NCBI RefSeq assembly: GCF_003989665.1
Contig: NZ_RZIJ01000020.1
Location: forward strand, 62,001 to 126,000
Source: Azospirillum doebereinerae
Lineage (GTDB): Bacteria > Pseudomonadota > Alphaproteobacteria > Azospirillales > Azospirillaceae
Length of the DNA: 64,000 nt
Direction of reading: 5' to 3'
The notes under the pieces were generated by a model that worked only from the letters and a program-made list of their open reading frames with translations, had not been told where the DNA came from and searched no databases. Within the stretch, counting starts at the first letter, position 1. Every line of letters starts with the position of its first letter. The position numbers were made by a program, and so were the translations under genes. This document shows, one piece after another, positions 17,148 through 26,223 of the stretch.

Positions 17148-18545
17148 TCAGCCCTTGATCTGGAGCAGGATGTCGATCATGCGGCCGGCGACCTGCACCA
17201 CCTGCGCGCTGGCGCCGTAGCTCTGCTCGATCAGCAGGAGCTTCTGCATCTCGTCGTCGATGTTGACGCCGTCGCGGTTGACGCGGGCGGATTGCAGCGT
17301 GTCGGCGCTGATCTTGCGCGCGTTCATCTCGGATTCGGCGGTGGTGCGGTAGCCCTGCTGGACCGACACCATCGCCGTCGCGTAGCCGCCCAGCGTCGCC
17401 GAGGCCGGCATGTCCGTCGCGGTGAAGGTGCCGGTCGCGGTGAAGACGGCGGAGAACGTCTCGATCTGCGTCTGGTCGCCGGCCGGCAGCCGGGCGATCG
17501 CCTGGACGCCGCTCTGCACCCGCCAGCTTTCCGTCTTGACCGAGGCGTCGACGGCGATGCGCGAGGCGAGCCCGGCCGTCGTCGTGTAGGCGGCGCCGGC
17601 GTCGGTGAACAGGCCGGGCTTGGTCGGGTCGGCCTCGGCGTTCTGGAAGCGCTGGACGATACCGGCGGCCAGCTGGTCGAGCTGGGCCATTGCGCGCGGC
17701 ATGTCTTGGGTGGCGGTCTGGACGTAGCCCATGATCCGGCCGGTCTGGATGTCGGTCTCCGGGTTGGCCGACAGCGAGGCGCCGTTCGCCATCAGGTCGT
17801 TGCCGACGATGGTCAGCGGCGTCTTGCCGGGGGCGAGCTGGCCGTCGAGCAGGGTCTGGCCGTTGCGGGTCATCACCACGACCTGCCCGTCGTCGCGGCT
17901 GTAGGTGCGGATGCCGATCTCCTCCGACACCGTGTCGAGCAGCCGGTCGCGCTCGTCGCGCAGGTCGCCGGTGTCGCCGCCCTTGGCGTCGAGGCTGGCG
18001 ATGGCGCCGTTCAGCTCGCCGATGCGCTGGAGCGACCCGTTGACCGTGTCGACCGAGTTCTGGAGCCGGTTGCGCGCGTCGGTCTGCACCGTCCGGGCCG
18101 CCTCGGCGGCGCTGTTCAGTCCCTGGACCAGGGAGGACGCCTGGGCGACCACCGCGTTCTGCGCCGCGTCGTCGTTCGGCATGTCGTGCAGGCGCGAGAA
18201 GGCTTGCTGCAGCTTCGACAGCAGGGTCGAGACCGAGCGTTCGTCCTGCGGCTGCCCCAGCACCAGCGCGTAGTCGGCCAGCGCCGAGGCGCGCGCCTCC
18301 TGCCCGGTGTAGCGGCTGGTCTCGTGGCGGGCGTCGCGGATCAGCAGCTCGTCGACCTTGCGGGCGATGGCGTCGACCTTGACGCCCGACCCCTGCCCGC
18401 CGGTGAAGGACGCCGACAAGGCGAGGTCGCGGCGGACATAGCCGGCGGTCGTCGCGTTGGCGATGTTGTGGGACGCCAGGGCGGCCTGCTGCTGGGTCGT
18501 GCGCAACCCGGACAGGGCGGCGGACAGGGCGAGTTGAACGCTCAT
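17148..18545 (-). CDS. flgK: Flagellar hook-associated protein FlgK (HAP1)
   Basis: A 465-residue hook-filament junction protein. The N-terminus has the axial-protein motif LASHNIANATTAGYVRRD, then TLLSKLQQAFSRLHDMPNDD and the helical VDTVNGSLQRIGELNGAIAS. The C-terminus has GVNIDDEMQKLLLIEQSYGASAQVVQVAGRM, the paired heptad helix of FlgK. The length is at the short end for FlgK, with a reduced variable domain. It lies 25 bases downstream of flgE. Confidence 0.95.
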   Translation of the reverse strand: MSVQLALSAALSGLRTTQQQAALASHNIANATTAGYVRRDLALSASFTGGQGSGVKVDAIARKVDELLIRDARHETSRYTGQEARASALADYALVLGQPQDERSVSTLLSKLQQAFSRLHDMPNDDAAQNAVVAQASSLVQGLNSAAEAARTVQTDARNRLQNSVDTVNGSLQRIGELNGAIASLDAKGGDTGDLRDERDRLLDTVSEEIGIRTYSRDDGQVVVMTRNGQTLLDGQLAPGKTPLTIVGNDLMANGASLSANPETDIQTGRIMGYVQTATQDMPRAMAQLDQLAAGIVQRFQNAEADPTKPGLFTDAGAAYTTTAGLASRIAVDASVKTESWRVQSGVQAIARLPAGDQTQIETFSAVFTATGTFTATDMPASATLGGYATAMVSVQQGYRTTAESEMNARKISADTLQSARVNRDGVNIDDEMQKLLLIEQSYGASAQVVQVAGRMIDILLQIKG

Positions 18546-18570
18546 GGCTGGGGCTCCGTCGCTTGCGCGC

Positions 18571-19809
18571 TCAACGCTTCAGGCGGTTGGTCTCGTCGAC
18601 CATCTCGTCGGCGGTGCGCACGATGGTGGCGTTCGACGAGTAGGCGCGCTGGGTCTCGATCAGCGAGACCAGTTCGGTGGCGATGTCGACGTTGGACTGT
18701 TCCAGCGCCCCGCCGATCACGGAACCCGCGCCGGCGCTGCCGCCCTTGCTGAGACTCAGGGGACCGGCGTCCATGCCCAGCGTGAAGGTGTTGCCGTTCT
18801 GGGCGACCAGCCCGCCCGGATTGACCACGTCGGCGACCGGAACCTGGTAGAGCGCCTGGCGCGCGCCGTTGTCGTAGACCACCCAGAGCTTACCGGTCTC
18901 GTCGATGTTCACCGTGCTGACCCGCCCGACCTTCGCGCCGTCGCCGATGACCTGCGGGACATAGTCGCCGTTGAGTTGGGTGACGTTGCCGAATCCGAAG
19001 GTGACGGTGTCGGCGGTCGGCGTCGCCGGTGAGGTGACCGTGAAGGAGGCCGGGGTGATCGGGTTGCCGGTTCCGTCCACCGGCATGCCGGCGTAGGGGC
19101 CGGTCGCCGCGAAGGTGACCGTCACCGGCGAGCCGGTGACGGTGTAGCCGGTGGGCGCGGTGGCGGTCAGCGTCCATTCGTTGGCGGTGGCGGTCTTCGT
19201 CCAGGTCAGGTTCAGATCCTGCGCGTTGCCGAGCCCGTCGTAGAAGCCCGGCGTCGTCGTGAAGGTGTCGCCGGCCGCCGCTTGGCCCGGCAGGTTGCCG
19301 GAGAACTCCATCTGGGTGGTGCGGCTGCCGCCGTAGAGCAGGTTGCCGACGTTGACCGGCACCAGATCGTCGAAGCGGGTGGTGCTGACGTTGGGCAGGG
19401 TTCCGTCCGGCGACAGCTTCCACGCCTCCAGATACTGGCCGGCGGTGTTGCGCAGATAGCCGCTGTCGTCGGGCAGGAAGCTGCCGGCGCGGGTCAGCGA
19501 ATATTGCGGCGACCCCGAGGAATTGTTGCCGACCACGAAGAAGCCGTTGCCGCTGATCGCCATGTCGGTCGCCGAGCTGGTGCCGATCGGCGTGCCGTCC
19601 TGTTCGAGCTGGTAGCGGGTGCTCGACTGCACGCCGCCGGCCGAATAGGTGCTGCTGCCCGGCGAGGTCAGCAGGGTCGAGAAGTCCACCGTGGCCCGCT
19701 TGTAGCCCACCGTCTGCGAGTTGCTGATGTTGTCCGAGATGGCGGCGAGGCGAGAGCTCTGCGCGGACATTCCGCTCACTCCGGATCGCATGGCGCTGTA
19801 CAGGCTCAT
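18571..19809 (-). CDS. flgE: Flagellar hook protein FlgE
   Basis: A 412-residue hook subunit. The N-terminal rod motif is AAISDNISNSQTVGYKRATV, followed by MAISGNGFFVVGNNSSG and RAGSFLPDDSGYLRNTAGQ. The C-terminus has GGALEQSNVDIATELVSLIE with QRAYSSNATIVRTADEM. The central part (about 150-290) is Thr/Gly-rich and variable. It is the first gene of a minus-strand operon running to flgN, and upstream lie a TTTAAA palindrome (19902-19920) and a terminator from the previous transcript. Confidence 0.95.
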   Translation of the reverse strand: MSLYSAMRSGVSGMSAQSSRLAAISDNISNSQTVGYKRATVDFSTLLTSPGSSTYSAGGVQSSTRYQLEQDGTPIGTSSATDMAISGNGFFVVGNNSSGSPQYSLTRAGSFLPDDSGYLRNTAGQYLEAWKLSPDGTLPNVSTTRFDDLVPVNVGNLLYGGSRTTQMEFSGNLPGQAAAGDTFTTTPGFYDGLGNAQDLNLTWTKTATANEWTLTATAPTGYTVTGSPVTVTFAATGPYAGMPVDGTGNPITPASFTVTSPATPTADTVTFGFGNVTQLNGDYVPQVIGDGAKVGRVSTVNIDETGKLWVVYDNGARQALYQVPVADVVNPGGLVAQNGNTFTLGMDAGPLSLSKGGSAGAGSVIGGALEQSNVDIATELVSLIETQRAYSSNATIVRTADEMVDETNRLKR

Positions 19810-19901
19810 CGGGGCATCCTCTGGTCAACCGTCGAACGAAGGGGGAGGGCGGTCCCGGGTTTCTCCGCGAAGGACTGTCGAGGCCGACGATAGCGCAGCG
19901 T

Positions 19902-19920
19902 TTTTAAAGGGGCTTTAAAA
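19902..19920. promoter_or_regulatory. AT-rich palindrome upstream of flgE
   Basis: TTTTAAAGGGGCTTTAAAA is a perfect inverted repeat with 8-bp arms and a 3-bp centre, 93 bp upstream of the flgE start. Related TTTAAA-centred sequences lie ahead of motA (22044-22060), flgF (24622-24641), fliF (56336-56350) and the response regulator (62216-62231). It is a candidate flagellar regulator site or promoter element. Confidence 0.45.
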
Positions 19921-19921
19921 G

Positions 19922-19958
19922 AAAAACGGCCGCTTTTGTTAAAAAGCCGGCCGTTTTT
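19922..19958 (-). terminator. Bidirectional-looking terminator after motB
   Basis: Arms 19922-19932 (AAAAACGGCCG) and 19948-19958 are exact complements, with an inner CTTTT/AAAAG pairing. On the minus strand, downstream of motB, the stem is followed by T-rich sequence. It would separate the motAB transcript from flgE. Confidence 0.8.
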
Positions 19959-19983
19959 ATCTGGGAATGGGTGAGGGTCTCTC

Positions 19984-21003
19984 TCATCCCGGAGTCTTGC
20001 GCAGCAGCGTGATGCTGATGCGCCGGTTGCTGGGGTCGAGCGGCGTGTCGGCCGCGAAATGGTCGAGGTCGGCGCGGCCCTCGACGCGGACGATCCGCTT
20101 GGCCGGGATGCCGCCGGCGATGATCTCGCGCCGGGCGGCGTTGGCGCGGTCGCTCGACAGCTCCCAGTTCCCGTATTTGGCCTCGGCGGCGTAGCCCAGC
20201 CCGTCGGTGTGGCCGGCGATGCTGATGCCGTTGGGCACCGGCGCCAGCGCGGCGGCCACCATGCGCATCAGGCGTCGGCCCGGCTCGTTCATCTGGGCCG
20301 AGCCGACCTTGAACATCGAGAAGCGGGCCTGGTCGGTCAGCTGCACGCGCAAACCCTCCGGCACCTGCTGGATCACCACGCTGCCGGACAGCGCGTTCAG
20401 CTCCGGCGATTCGGCGATGCGGGCGCGCAGGTCGCGCTCCAGCGATTCCAGGGCGACGCGTTCGTTCAGTTCCGCCGACTGGTGGTCGAGCAGGGCTTCC
20501 AACTCGGCGCGCGTGGCGGTCGGGCCGGCGTTGCCGGCGGCGGTCGCCGCAGCGTTCTGGGCCGGCGGGGCTTGCAGCAGATCGACCGGCTCCGACGGGG
20601 CGCGGCCGCCCGGCGGGTGGGGCATCGGATCCTTGCGCCCGGCCGGCTGGCGGTCGCTGTCGCCGACCGAGGCGACGACCGGCGGCGATGCCACGGGGCT
20701 GGCCTGGTCGCCGGCCGCGTTGGGTGTGGTCAGCGCGCCGGTCTTGTCCACCGACCGCCCGGCCAGCATGCCGTCGGCGCCCGATTCGCTCTGCGACACG
20801 GCGACCGGGTTGAAGTAGTCGGCGATGCCCTTGCGCTGTTCGGTGGTGGTGATGTTCATCAGCCACATCACCAGGAAGAAGGTCATCATCGCCGTCACGA
20901 AATCGGCGTAGGCCAGCTTCCAGGTGCCGTTGTGGTCCTCCTCGTCGTGGACGATGTAGTGGCGCTTGACGATGATCGGGGGGAGCGTGGATTTGCGCGG
21001 CAT
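19984..21003 (-). CDS. motB: Flagellar motor stator protein MotB
   Basis: A 339-residue stator subunit. The single membrane helix contains the proton-binding aspartate, Asp34, in KLAYADFVTAMMTFFLVMWL, the proton-type MotB signature. A plug and a long Pro/Ala-rich linker (about 65-165) follow, then an OmpA-like peptidoglycan-binding domain with ISIAGHTDGLGYA and ELSSDRANAARREIIAGGIP. It lies six bases downstream of motA. The linker is longer than in enterobacterial MotB. Confidence 0.95.
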   Translation of the reverse strand: MPRKSTLPPIIVKRHYIVHDEEDHNGTWKLAYADFVTAMMTFFLVMWLMNITTTEQRKGIADYFNPVAVSQSESGADGMLAGRSVDKTGALTTPNAAGDQASPVASPPVVASVGDSDRQPAGRKDPMPHPPGGRAPSEPVDLLQAPPAQNAAATAAGNAGPTATRAELEALLDHQSAELNERVALESLERDLRARIAESPELNALSGSVVIQQVPEGLRVQLTDQARFSMFKVGSAQMNEPGRRLMRMVAAALAPVPNGISIAGHTDGLGYAAEAKYGNWELSSDRANAARREIIAGGIPAKRIVRVEGRADLDHFAADTPLDPSNRRISITLLRKTPG

Positions 21004-21009
21004 CGGCGG

Positions 21010-21897
21010 TCACGCGGCCTGACGGCCCTCGCGGCCCTTGGCCTGCGAGGACAGGGTGGTGGCGACCTCGACTTCGGCGAGGCTGGGCTGGATGTCGGTG
21101 TACAGCACCTTGCGGGCGAATTCGGCGCAGACCTGTGGCGGGCTGCCGCGCAGGTAGGCGCAGAGCGCCGCCTTGATGCAGAGGAACATGTTCAGCTCCG
21201 ACTCGCGGCGCTGGCGGGTGGCGCTGGCGATCGGGCCGACCATGCCGTAGGACAGCAGCACGCCCAGGAAGGTGCCGGTCAGCGCCCCGCCGATCATGTG
21301 GCCCAGCACCTCCGGCGCCTCGCTGATGGCGCCCATCGCGTTGATGACCCCCAGCACGGCGGCGACGATGCCCAGCGCCGGCAGCGCGTCGGCGAAGTTC
21401 TGGAGAGCCTTGGGCACCTGGTTCAGCTCGCGGCTCAGCGTGTCCAGCTCCTCCGCCATCAGGGATTCCATGTCGTGCGGGTTGTCCTGGCCCAGCGCCA
21501 CGAGGCGCAGGTAATCGCACAGGAAGGTGATGCAGCGCTCGTGGCGCAGGACGTTGGGGAACTGGGTGAAGAGCGGGCTGTCGGACGGGCGGTCGATGTC
21601 GCCCTCGATCTGCGACATGCCCTTGGACTTGGCGACGCGCAGCAGGCCGTAGACCAGCGCGATCACGTCGAGGTAGTCGTTCTTCGTGGTGCGCCGCCCG
21701 CGCGCCACCGCGCCGACGGTGCGCAGCGATTCGCGCAGCACGGTCGGCGAGTTGGCGATGACGAAGCCGCCGATGCCGGCGCCGATGATGATGACGATCT
21801 CCACCGGCTGCCACAGCACGGCCATCCGCCCGCCCATGGCGGCGAAGCCGCCCAGCACGCTGGCGAACACGGCGATCAACCCGAACAGCAAGCGCAT
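21010..21897 (-). CDS. motA: Flagellar motor stator protein MotA
   Basis: A 295-residue, four-helix stator subunit of the E. coli-like proton-driven class. Visible features are GFVIANSPTVLRESL, the cytoplasmic loop with FPNVLRHERCITFLCDYLRL and HDMESLMAEELDTL, and the paired helices PALGIVAAVLGVINAMG and GGALTGTFLGVLLSYGMVGP. It is cotranscribed with motB. Upstream are a palindromic repeat (21946-22007) and a TTTAAA element at 22044-22060, which may give motAB its own promoter separate from the gene at 22063-24543. Confidence 0.95.
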   Translation of the reverse strand: MRLLFGLIAVFASVLGGFAAMGGRMAVLWQPVEIVIIIGAGIGGFVIANSPTVLRESLRTVGAVARGRRTTKNDYLDVIALVYGLLRVAKSKGMSQIEGDIDRPSDSPLFTQFPNVLRHERCITFLCDYLRLVALGQDNPHDMESLMAEELDTLSRELNQVPKALQNFADALPALGIVAAVLGVINAMGAISEAPEVLGHMIGGALTGTFLGVLLSYGMVGPIASATRQRRESELNMFLCIKAALCAYLRGSPPQVCAEFARKVLYTDIQPSLAEVEVATTLSSQAKGREGRQAA

Positions 21898-21945
21898 CGT
21901 TCATTCTCCCGGACGGGTGGGGTGCCGGTTTGGGGTGTGGTGGGG

Positions 21946-22007
21946 TGTCGGCTTCGAATGCCCCCACCCTTCCTCCCCCGCCCAGCGGGGGAGGAAGGGT
22001 GGGGGCA
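21946..22007. repeat. Family B palindromic repeat with perfect 22-bp hairpin
   Basis: It starts with the family B end sequence GTGTCGGCTTCGA (21946-21958), then has a perfect 22-bp inverted repeat (21961-21982 with 21986-22007) around the 3-base loop CCA. It is a solo half of the composite element seen at 8239-8373. It lies between the TPR-like gene and motA and would form an extremely stable RNA hairpin. Confidence 0.75.
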
Positions 22008-22043
22008 ACCGTGGCAGCCACGTCTCCCTGCTTACGCTGGTGC

Positions 22044-22060
22044 GTTTAAAGCCGCTTTAC
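22044..22060. promoter_or_regulatory. TTTAAA-type inverted repeat ahead of motA
   Basis: GTTTAAAGCCGCTTTAC contains the arms TAAAGC and GCTTTA around one base. It lies 147 bp upstream of motA and just past the end of the preceding gene. It belongs to the same group as the sequence ahead of flgE. Confidence 0.35.
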
Positions 22061-22062
22061 GA

Positions 22063-24543
22063 TTAGCGTCCGCTCCGCCAGCCACGCGCCAGCCGGTCGA
22101 GCGCGTCGGCGGCGGCGAGCTGCCGCGTCACCTCGTCGCCGTCGAGCGGCCGGTCGCCGGTCGGCGGTGGCGTCAACGTGTCGAGCAGCCCCGCCCAGCG
22201 CGTCCCGGCCAGCCGCGCGCCCTGCCGGCCGGCAAGCCCGCGCACCGTGTCGGGATCGCCCGCCAGATAGGCCGACAACCCGTAGAGCGCCACATCCTCG
22301 GCGGCGGGGTCGGGCACCGGATCGACCAGCTCGGCGAAGGCGGTGCGCGCCGCCGGCCATTCCCCGGCCTCGAACAGCCCGCGTGCCCGCAGCCTTGCCG
22401 CCGCCGCGCCGGGCAACCCGCGCAGTGCGTCGAGCGCCCGCATGGTGTCGCCGTCGCCGAGCAGCGCGTCGGCCCGCAGCAGGGCGCGGCGCTCGGCGAG
22501 GCCGGCGTCCAGCCCGGAATCGCCGGTGCGGTTCAGCACCTCCAGCGCCTCGGTCTCGTGGCCGGACTCGATCAGCGCGCGGGCCAGCAGGGCGCCCAGC
22601 TCGGCGCGCCGCGCGCCGCTGCTGTCCTCGGTCAGGGCGTGCAGGATGCGGGTCGCCTCGACACTGTAGCCGTCGCGCGCCAGCAGCGCGGCGAGGCGGC
22701 GGCGCAGCGTGGCGTCCCCGTCGTCGGCCAGCCCGACCAGCCGGCCGTGCCGTGCTTGGAGCGCCAGCGCGTAGAGCCCGCCGGGCTTGGCGCGCTCCAA
22801 TTGGTCGAGCACGGCGGCGAGCAGCCCGCGCCCGGCCACCAGGGCGTCGCGCCCGCGCGCCGTGGCGCCGAAGCGCCGGCCGAGCAGCCCGAACAGGTCG
22901 AGCGCGGCGTCGGTCCGCCCCTGCCGGGCGTAGGCGTTGCCCAGCGCCGCCAGCGCGTCGGTCTCGACGTCGTCGCCGCGCCAGGCGAAGCGCAGGGCCT
23001 CCAGCTCGGCGATGGCGCCGTCCTCGTCCAGGCTGCCCAAGGTCCGGCGCAGCTCGATGCCGCGCACCTCGGCGCGGCGGGCGAAGGGGCCGTGGGTGAT
23101 CGCCGCCGCCTTGCGGTACTGGTCGAGCGCCGCGTCGGGGGTGTTGCGCAGCTCGGCCAGCCGGCCCCGGAAATAGTCGAGCCGTCCGTCGGCCATGCCC
23201 TTGGCGTCGACCGTGATCATCTCCAGCACGATCAGGTTCAGGGCGTTGACGTCGGGCGCGGCGACGGCCGCCTCCGCCAGAATGGTCAGCAGGCGGCTGC
23301 GCAGCTCGGCCGGGTAGTCGAGCAGGCGCTTCAGCGCGATGGGCAGCCCCTCGCGCGCCGCCTCCCAGCGGGTGGGGGCGAGGGTGGCGCTGCGCCAGAC
23401 ATGGTGGTCGGGGGAGGCCGCCGGGGGGATCGTGACGAACAGGCTGTCCTCCGGCGTGCCGGCGCGGTCGAGCGCGCGGAAGGCGTCGCCCAGGATCCGG
23501 AGGCTGTATCGCTGGTCGGGCGCCGGGGATTGGCTGGCCGCCGCCTCCAGCGTGGCGCGTCCCTCCTCCTCCAGCGCGCGGGCCAGGGCGAAGCGGGCGA
23601 GCGCGATGAAAGCGTCCACGCGCGCCCGACCCTGCGCGCCGTTCAGCGCCTGCTGCAAACGGTCGCGGGTCTGGACGAAATCCTCGCCCGCCCAGGCGGC
23701 CACGTCCATCGGGCCGATGGGGGGCGGGCCTTGCGGCACCGGTTGCGCCACGGGCTGGTTTGCCTGCGGGTGGGGCGTTCCGGCCGGCTTGGCGGCGGGC
23801 ATGGTTTCGAGCTGCCGCAAGGTCTGCTCGACGCTGCTGCGAATTTCGGTGTCCAGGCTCGGCGGCGTCGCCTTGACCAGCACGGGGACGGGCGGCAGCG
23901 GGACGGGGGCGGGCAGCGGCGCCAGCTTGATCGGCGGCGGGAGCGTCGGAAGGGCCGGGGGGATGGGCTGCGCTTGCGCGGTGCGGACCGGGTTCAGCGC
24001 GTCGGCGATCTCGCCGAAGGTGGAAGGGGCGGGGGCCGTGACGGCTTGCGGCGCGTCCCCGGCCGTTGGGGCAGCCGCGGAAACGGGCGTGTCTTCCAAC
24101 GCCTCCGCCGGTGTTTCGTCGGACGGCAGGAGGCCGGCCGGCACGGGAGGCTTGCGAGCCGGCACGGGAAGGGCGCCGATGTCGACGATCAGCACCCGGC
24201 GCTCGCGGAGCGCGGTGACGCGGGCGCCGCAGGCGATGTCGGCGGTCAGGGAGCGGCCGTCCTCGGTGACCTGGAAGCCGGACAGCCGCGTCGACCAGAT
24301 GCCGTTCAGCGTGGCGACCGGCCAGTTCGCCCGCTTGGGCAGGGTGACGCGCAGGGCGCAGGCCTCGGCGACGGCCTCGGCCTCCACGCCTTCGGGCAGG
24401 CTCAACGCCAGACGCGAGAATTCGGCGTGGTCGCCCAACTGCCCCTTCACCGTGACGGCGGCCTGGGCTGCGGCGGGCACCGCCAAAATCACGAGAAGCA
24501 GCGTCGAGGCGACGGTCGTTCCTGTGTCTGTGCGCCGTTTCAT
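22063..24543 (-). CDS. Large exported TPR-like protein of the motility locus
   Basis: An 826-residue protein with a signal peptide (MKRRTDTGTTVASTLLLVIL, cleavage near AAQAA). ATG 24543 is chosen because the signal starts there; 24552 is an alternative. Residues 30-130 form a beta-rich domain (VTVKGQLGDHAEFSRLALSL). A Pro-rich linker follows, then a long Ala/Leu/Arg helical region (about 270-800) with TPR-like helix pairs, for example LDALAALGNAYARQGRTDAA and ARALIESGHETEALEVLNRT in a similar phase. It is encoded directly upstream of motAB on the same strand, so it may be a periplasmic motor or assembly factor. I cannot name the family. Confidence 0.75.
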   Translation of the reverse strand: MKRRTDTGTTVASTLLLVILAVPAAAQAAVTVKGQLGDHAEFSRLALSLPEGVEAEAVAEACALRVTLPKRANWPVATLNGIWSTRLSGFQVTEDGRSLTADIACGARVTALRERRVLIVDIGALPVPARKPPVPAGLLPSDETPAEALEDTPVSAAAPTAGDAPQAVTAPAPSTFGEIADALNPVRTAQAQPIPPALPTLPPPIKLAPLPAPVPLPPVPVLVKATPPSLDTEIRSSVEQTLRQLETMPAAKPAGTPHPQANQPVAQPVPQGPPPIGPMDVAAWAGEDFVQTRDRLQQALNGAQGRARVDAFIALARFALARALEEEGRATLEAAASQSPAPDQRYSLRILGDAFRALDRAGTPEDSLFVTIPPAASPDHHVWRSATLAPTRWEAAREGLPIALKRLLDYPAELRSRLLTILAEAAVAAPDVNALNLIVLEMITVDAKGMADGRLDYFRGRLAELRNTPDAALDQYRKAAAITHGPFARRAEVRGIELRRTLGSLDEDGAIAELEALRFAWRGDDVETDALAALGNAYARQGRTDAALDLFGLLGRRFGATARGRDALVAGRGLLAAVLDQLERAKPGGLYALALQARHGRLVGLADDGDATLRRRLAALLARDGYSVEATRILHALTEDSSGARRAELGALLARALIESGHETEALEVLNRTGDSGLDAGLAERRALLRADALLGDGDTMRALDALRGLPGAAAARLRARGLFEAGEWPAARTAFAELVDPVPDPAAEDVALYGLSAYLAGDPDTVRGLAGRQGARLAGTRWAGLLDTLTPPPTGDRPLDGDEVTRQLAAADALDRLARGWRSGR

Positions 24544-24621
24544 CGCAGTCATCCCGAATTTTATCCAAATGATCGGCAAAGCGGTTTCAGTGCCGCCGGG
24601 ACATCCGCGAACCGGCCTCAG

Positions 24622-24641
24622 GTTGAAACCCGGCTTTAAAC
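24622..24641. promoter_or_regulatory. TTTAAA-type element ahead of flgF
   Basis: GTTGAAACCCGGCTTTAAAC is an imperfect inverted repeat 48 bp upstream of flgF. It is in the divergent space between flgF and the TPR-like gene and resembles the elements at 19902 and 22044. Confidence 0.35.
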
Positions 24642-24688
24642 TGCATCGTCCAGATTAAGGCGGCGTTCAAACCCAGGGGTGTTCCGCG

Positions 24689-25420
24689 ATGGAGAACCAG
24701 CTTTACATCGGACTGTCGCGCCAGATGGCGTTGCGGCGGCAGTTGGATGTGGTGGCGAACAACATCGCCAACATGAACACCGCCGGTTTCCGGGGCGAGC
24801 GCACCCTGTTCGAGACGGCGATGGAGGCCGGCGGACGCAAGCCGACCGACCGCATCGCCTTCACCATCGACCGCTCCACCTACACCGATCTGCGGTCGGG
24901 CTCCTTCTCGGCGACCGGCAACCCCTACGACGTGGCGCTGGACGGCGACGGCTTCCTGGCGGTGCAGACGCCCGACGGGGTGCGCTACACCCGCGACGGC
25001 CGGATGCGCCGCGACGCCGACGGGCAGCTGGTGACCGCCAACGGCCATCCGGTGCTGGACGACGGACGCCGGCCGATCACCATCAATTCGGACACCAGCA
25101 CGGTCAGCATCGCCGCCGACGGTCTGGTGTCGGCCGACGGCAACGTGGTCGCGCGGCTGGGCCTGAGCCGCTTCGACAACCCGCAGGCGCTGACCCAGAC
25201 CGGCGACCTGCTGTTCGAGGCCGGCAACGGCGTGGAGCCGCGCCCGGCGCCGGACACCCGGCTGGTTCAGGGCAAGATCGAGCAATCCAACGTCCAGGGC
25301 ATCGCCGAGATCGGCCGGATGATGGACCTGACCCGCGATTATCAGGCGGTGACCAGGATGGTGGACGACGGTCAGGACCTGCTGCGCACCGCGATCAACC
25401 GCCTCGGCAAATCCCAGTAA
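24689..25420 (+). CDS. flgF: Flagellar basal-body rod protein FlgF
   Basis: A 243-residue proximal rod protein. The N-terminus LDVVANNIANMNTAGFRGER is the axial-protein motif. A FlgF-type core follows (NPYDVALDGDGFLAVQTPDG, RYTRDGRMRRDADGQLVTANG), with a C-terminal helix EQSNVQGIAEIGRMMDLTRD. It is the first gene of flgF-flgG-flgA-flgH-fliL-like. GGGGTG is weak as a ribosome site but the start is otherwise fixed by the conserved N-terminus. Confidence 0.95.
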   Translation: MENQLYIGLSRQMALRRQLDVVANNIANMNTAGFRGERTLFETAMEAGGRKPTDRIAFTIDRSTYTDLRSGSFSATGNPYDVALDGDGFLAVQTPDGVRYTRDGRMRRDADGQLVTANGHPVLDDGRRPITINSDTSTVSIAADGLVSADGNVVARLGLSRFDNPQALTQTGDLLFEAGNGVEPRPAPDTRLVQGKIEQSNVQGIAEIGRMMDLTRDYQAVTRMVDDGQDLLRTAINRLGKSQ

Positions 25421-25432
25421 GGAGTTTCGACC

Positions 25433-26218
25433 ATGCGCGTGCTCAGCATCGCGTCCACGGGCATGATGGCCCAGCAGTTGAACGTCGAGGTCATCTCGAA
25501 CAACATCGCCAACATCAACACCACGGCCTACAAGCGCTCGCGCGCCGAGTTCCAGGATTTGATGTACCAGTCGGAGCGGCGCCAGGGCAGCCAGTCCACC
25601 GACAGCGGCACCATCGTGCCGACCGGCATCGAGGTGGGGCTGGGCGTGCGGCCGACCTCGGTCAACCGCATCAACACCACCGGCAGCCTGACCTCCACCG
25701 GCAACGAGCTGGATCTGGCGATCGAGGGGCGCGGCTATTTCAACGTGACCCAGCCGGGCGGCGACACCGTCTACACCCGCGCCGGCAGCTTCAAGCTGTC
25801 GCCGGAGGGCACCATCGTCACGTCGGACGGCTTCCCGGTCGCTCCCGGCATCACCGTGCCGCAGGGCACCCGCGAGGTGGTGATCAACCGCTCGGGCGAG
25901 GTGCTGGCCTATGTCGACGGCCAGACCCAGCCGGTCAACCAGGGTCAGCTGGCGATGACGGTCTTCGTCAACGACTCCGGGCTGGAAGCGCTGGGCGACA
26001 ACCTGTTCCGCGCCACCCCGGCGTCGGGCGAGGCGCAGGACGGGCTGGCGGGGCAGGCCGGTTTCGGCACCATCCGGCAGAAATACCTGGAATCCTCGAA
26101 CGTCAACGTGGTGCAGGAGATCACCGAGCTGATCTCCGCCCAGCGCGCCTACGAGATGAACGCCAAGGTCGTCGAGGCCGGCGACCAGATGGCCTCCACC
26201 ATGACCAACATGCGGTGA
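25433..26218 (+). CDS. flgG: Flagellar distal rod protein FlgG
   Basis: A 261-residue protein, the normal FlgG length. It has the N-terminal LNVEVISNNIANINTTAYKR, the FlgG-specific GSQSTDSGTIVPTGIEVGLG and VNRINTTGSLTSTGNELDLA, the core GYFNVTQPGGDTVYTRAGSF and the C-terminal SSNVNVVQEITELISAQRAY. A good ribosome site (AAGGAG) lies before the ATG, 12 bases after flgF. It builds the distal rod crossing the P and L rings. Confidence 0.96.
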   Translation: MRVLSIASTGMMAQQLNVEVISNNIANINTTAYKRSRAEFQDLMYQSERRQGSQSTDSGTIVPTGIEVGLGVRPTSVNRINTTGSLTSTGNELDLAIEGRGYFNVTQPGGDTVYTRAGSFKLSPEGTIVTSDGFPVAPGITVPQGTREVVINRSGEVLAYVDGQTQPVNQGQLAMTVFVNDSGLEALGDNLFRATPASGEAQDGLAGQAGFGTIRQKYLESSNVNVVQEITELISAQRAYEMNAKVVEAGDQMASTMTNMR

Positions 26219-26223
26219 TCGCC

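Noticed and set aside
20059-24639. 1526-codon plus-strand open frame opposite motB, motA and the TPR-like gene
   Set aside because: It crosses two recognised genes and a palindromic repeat, has shadow composition, and the opposite strand encodes MotA and MotB with all key residues.
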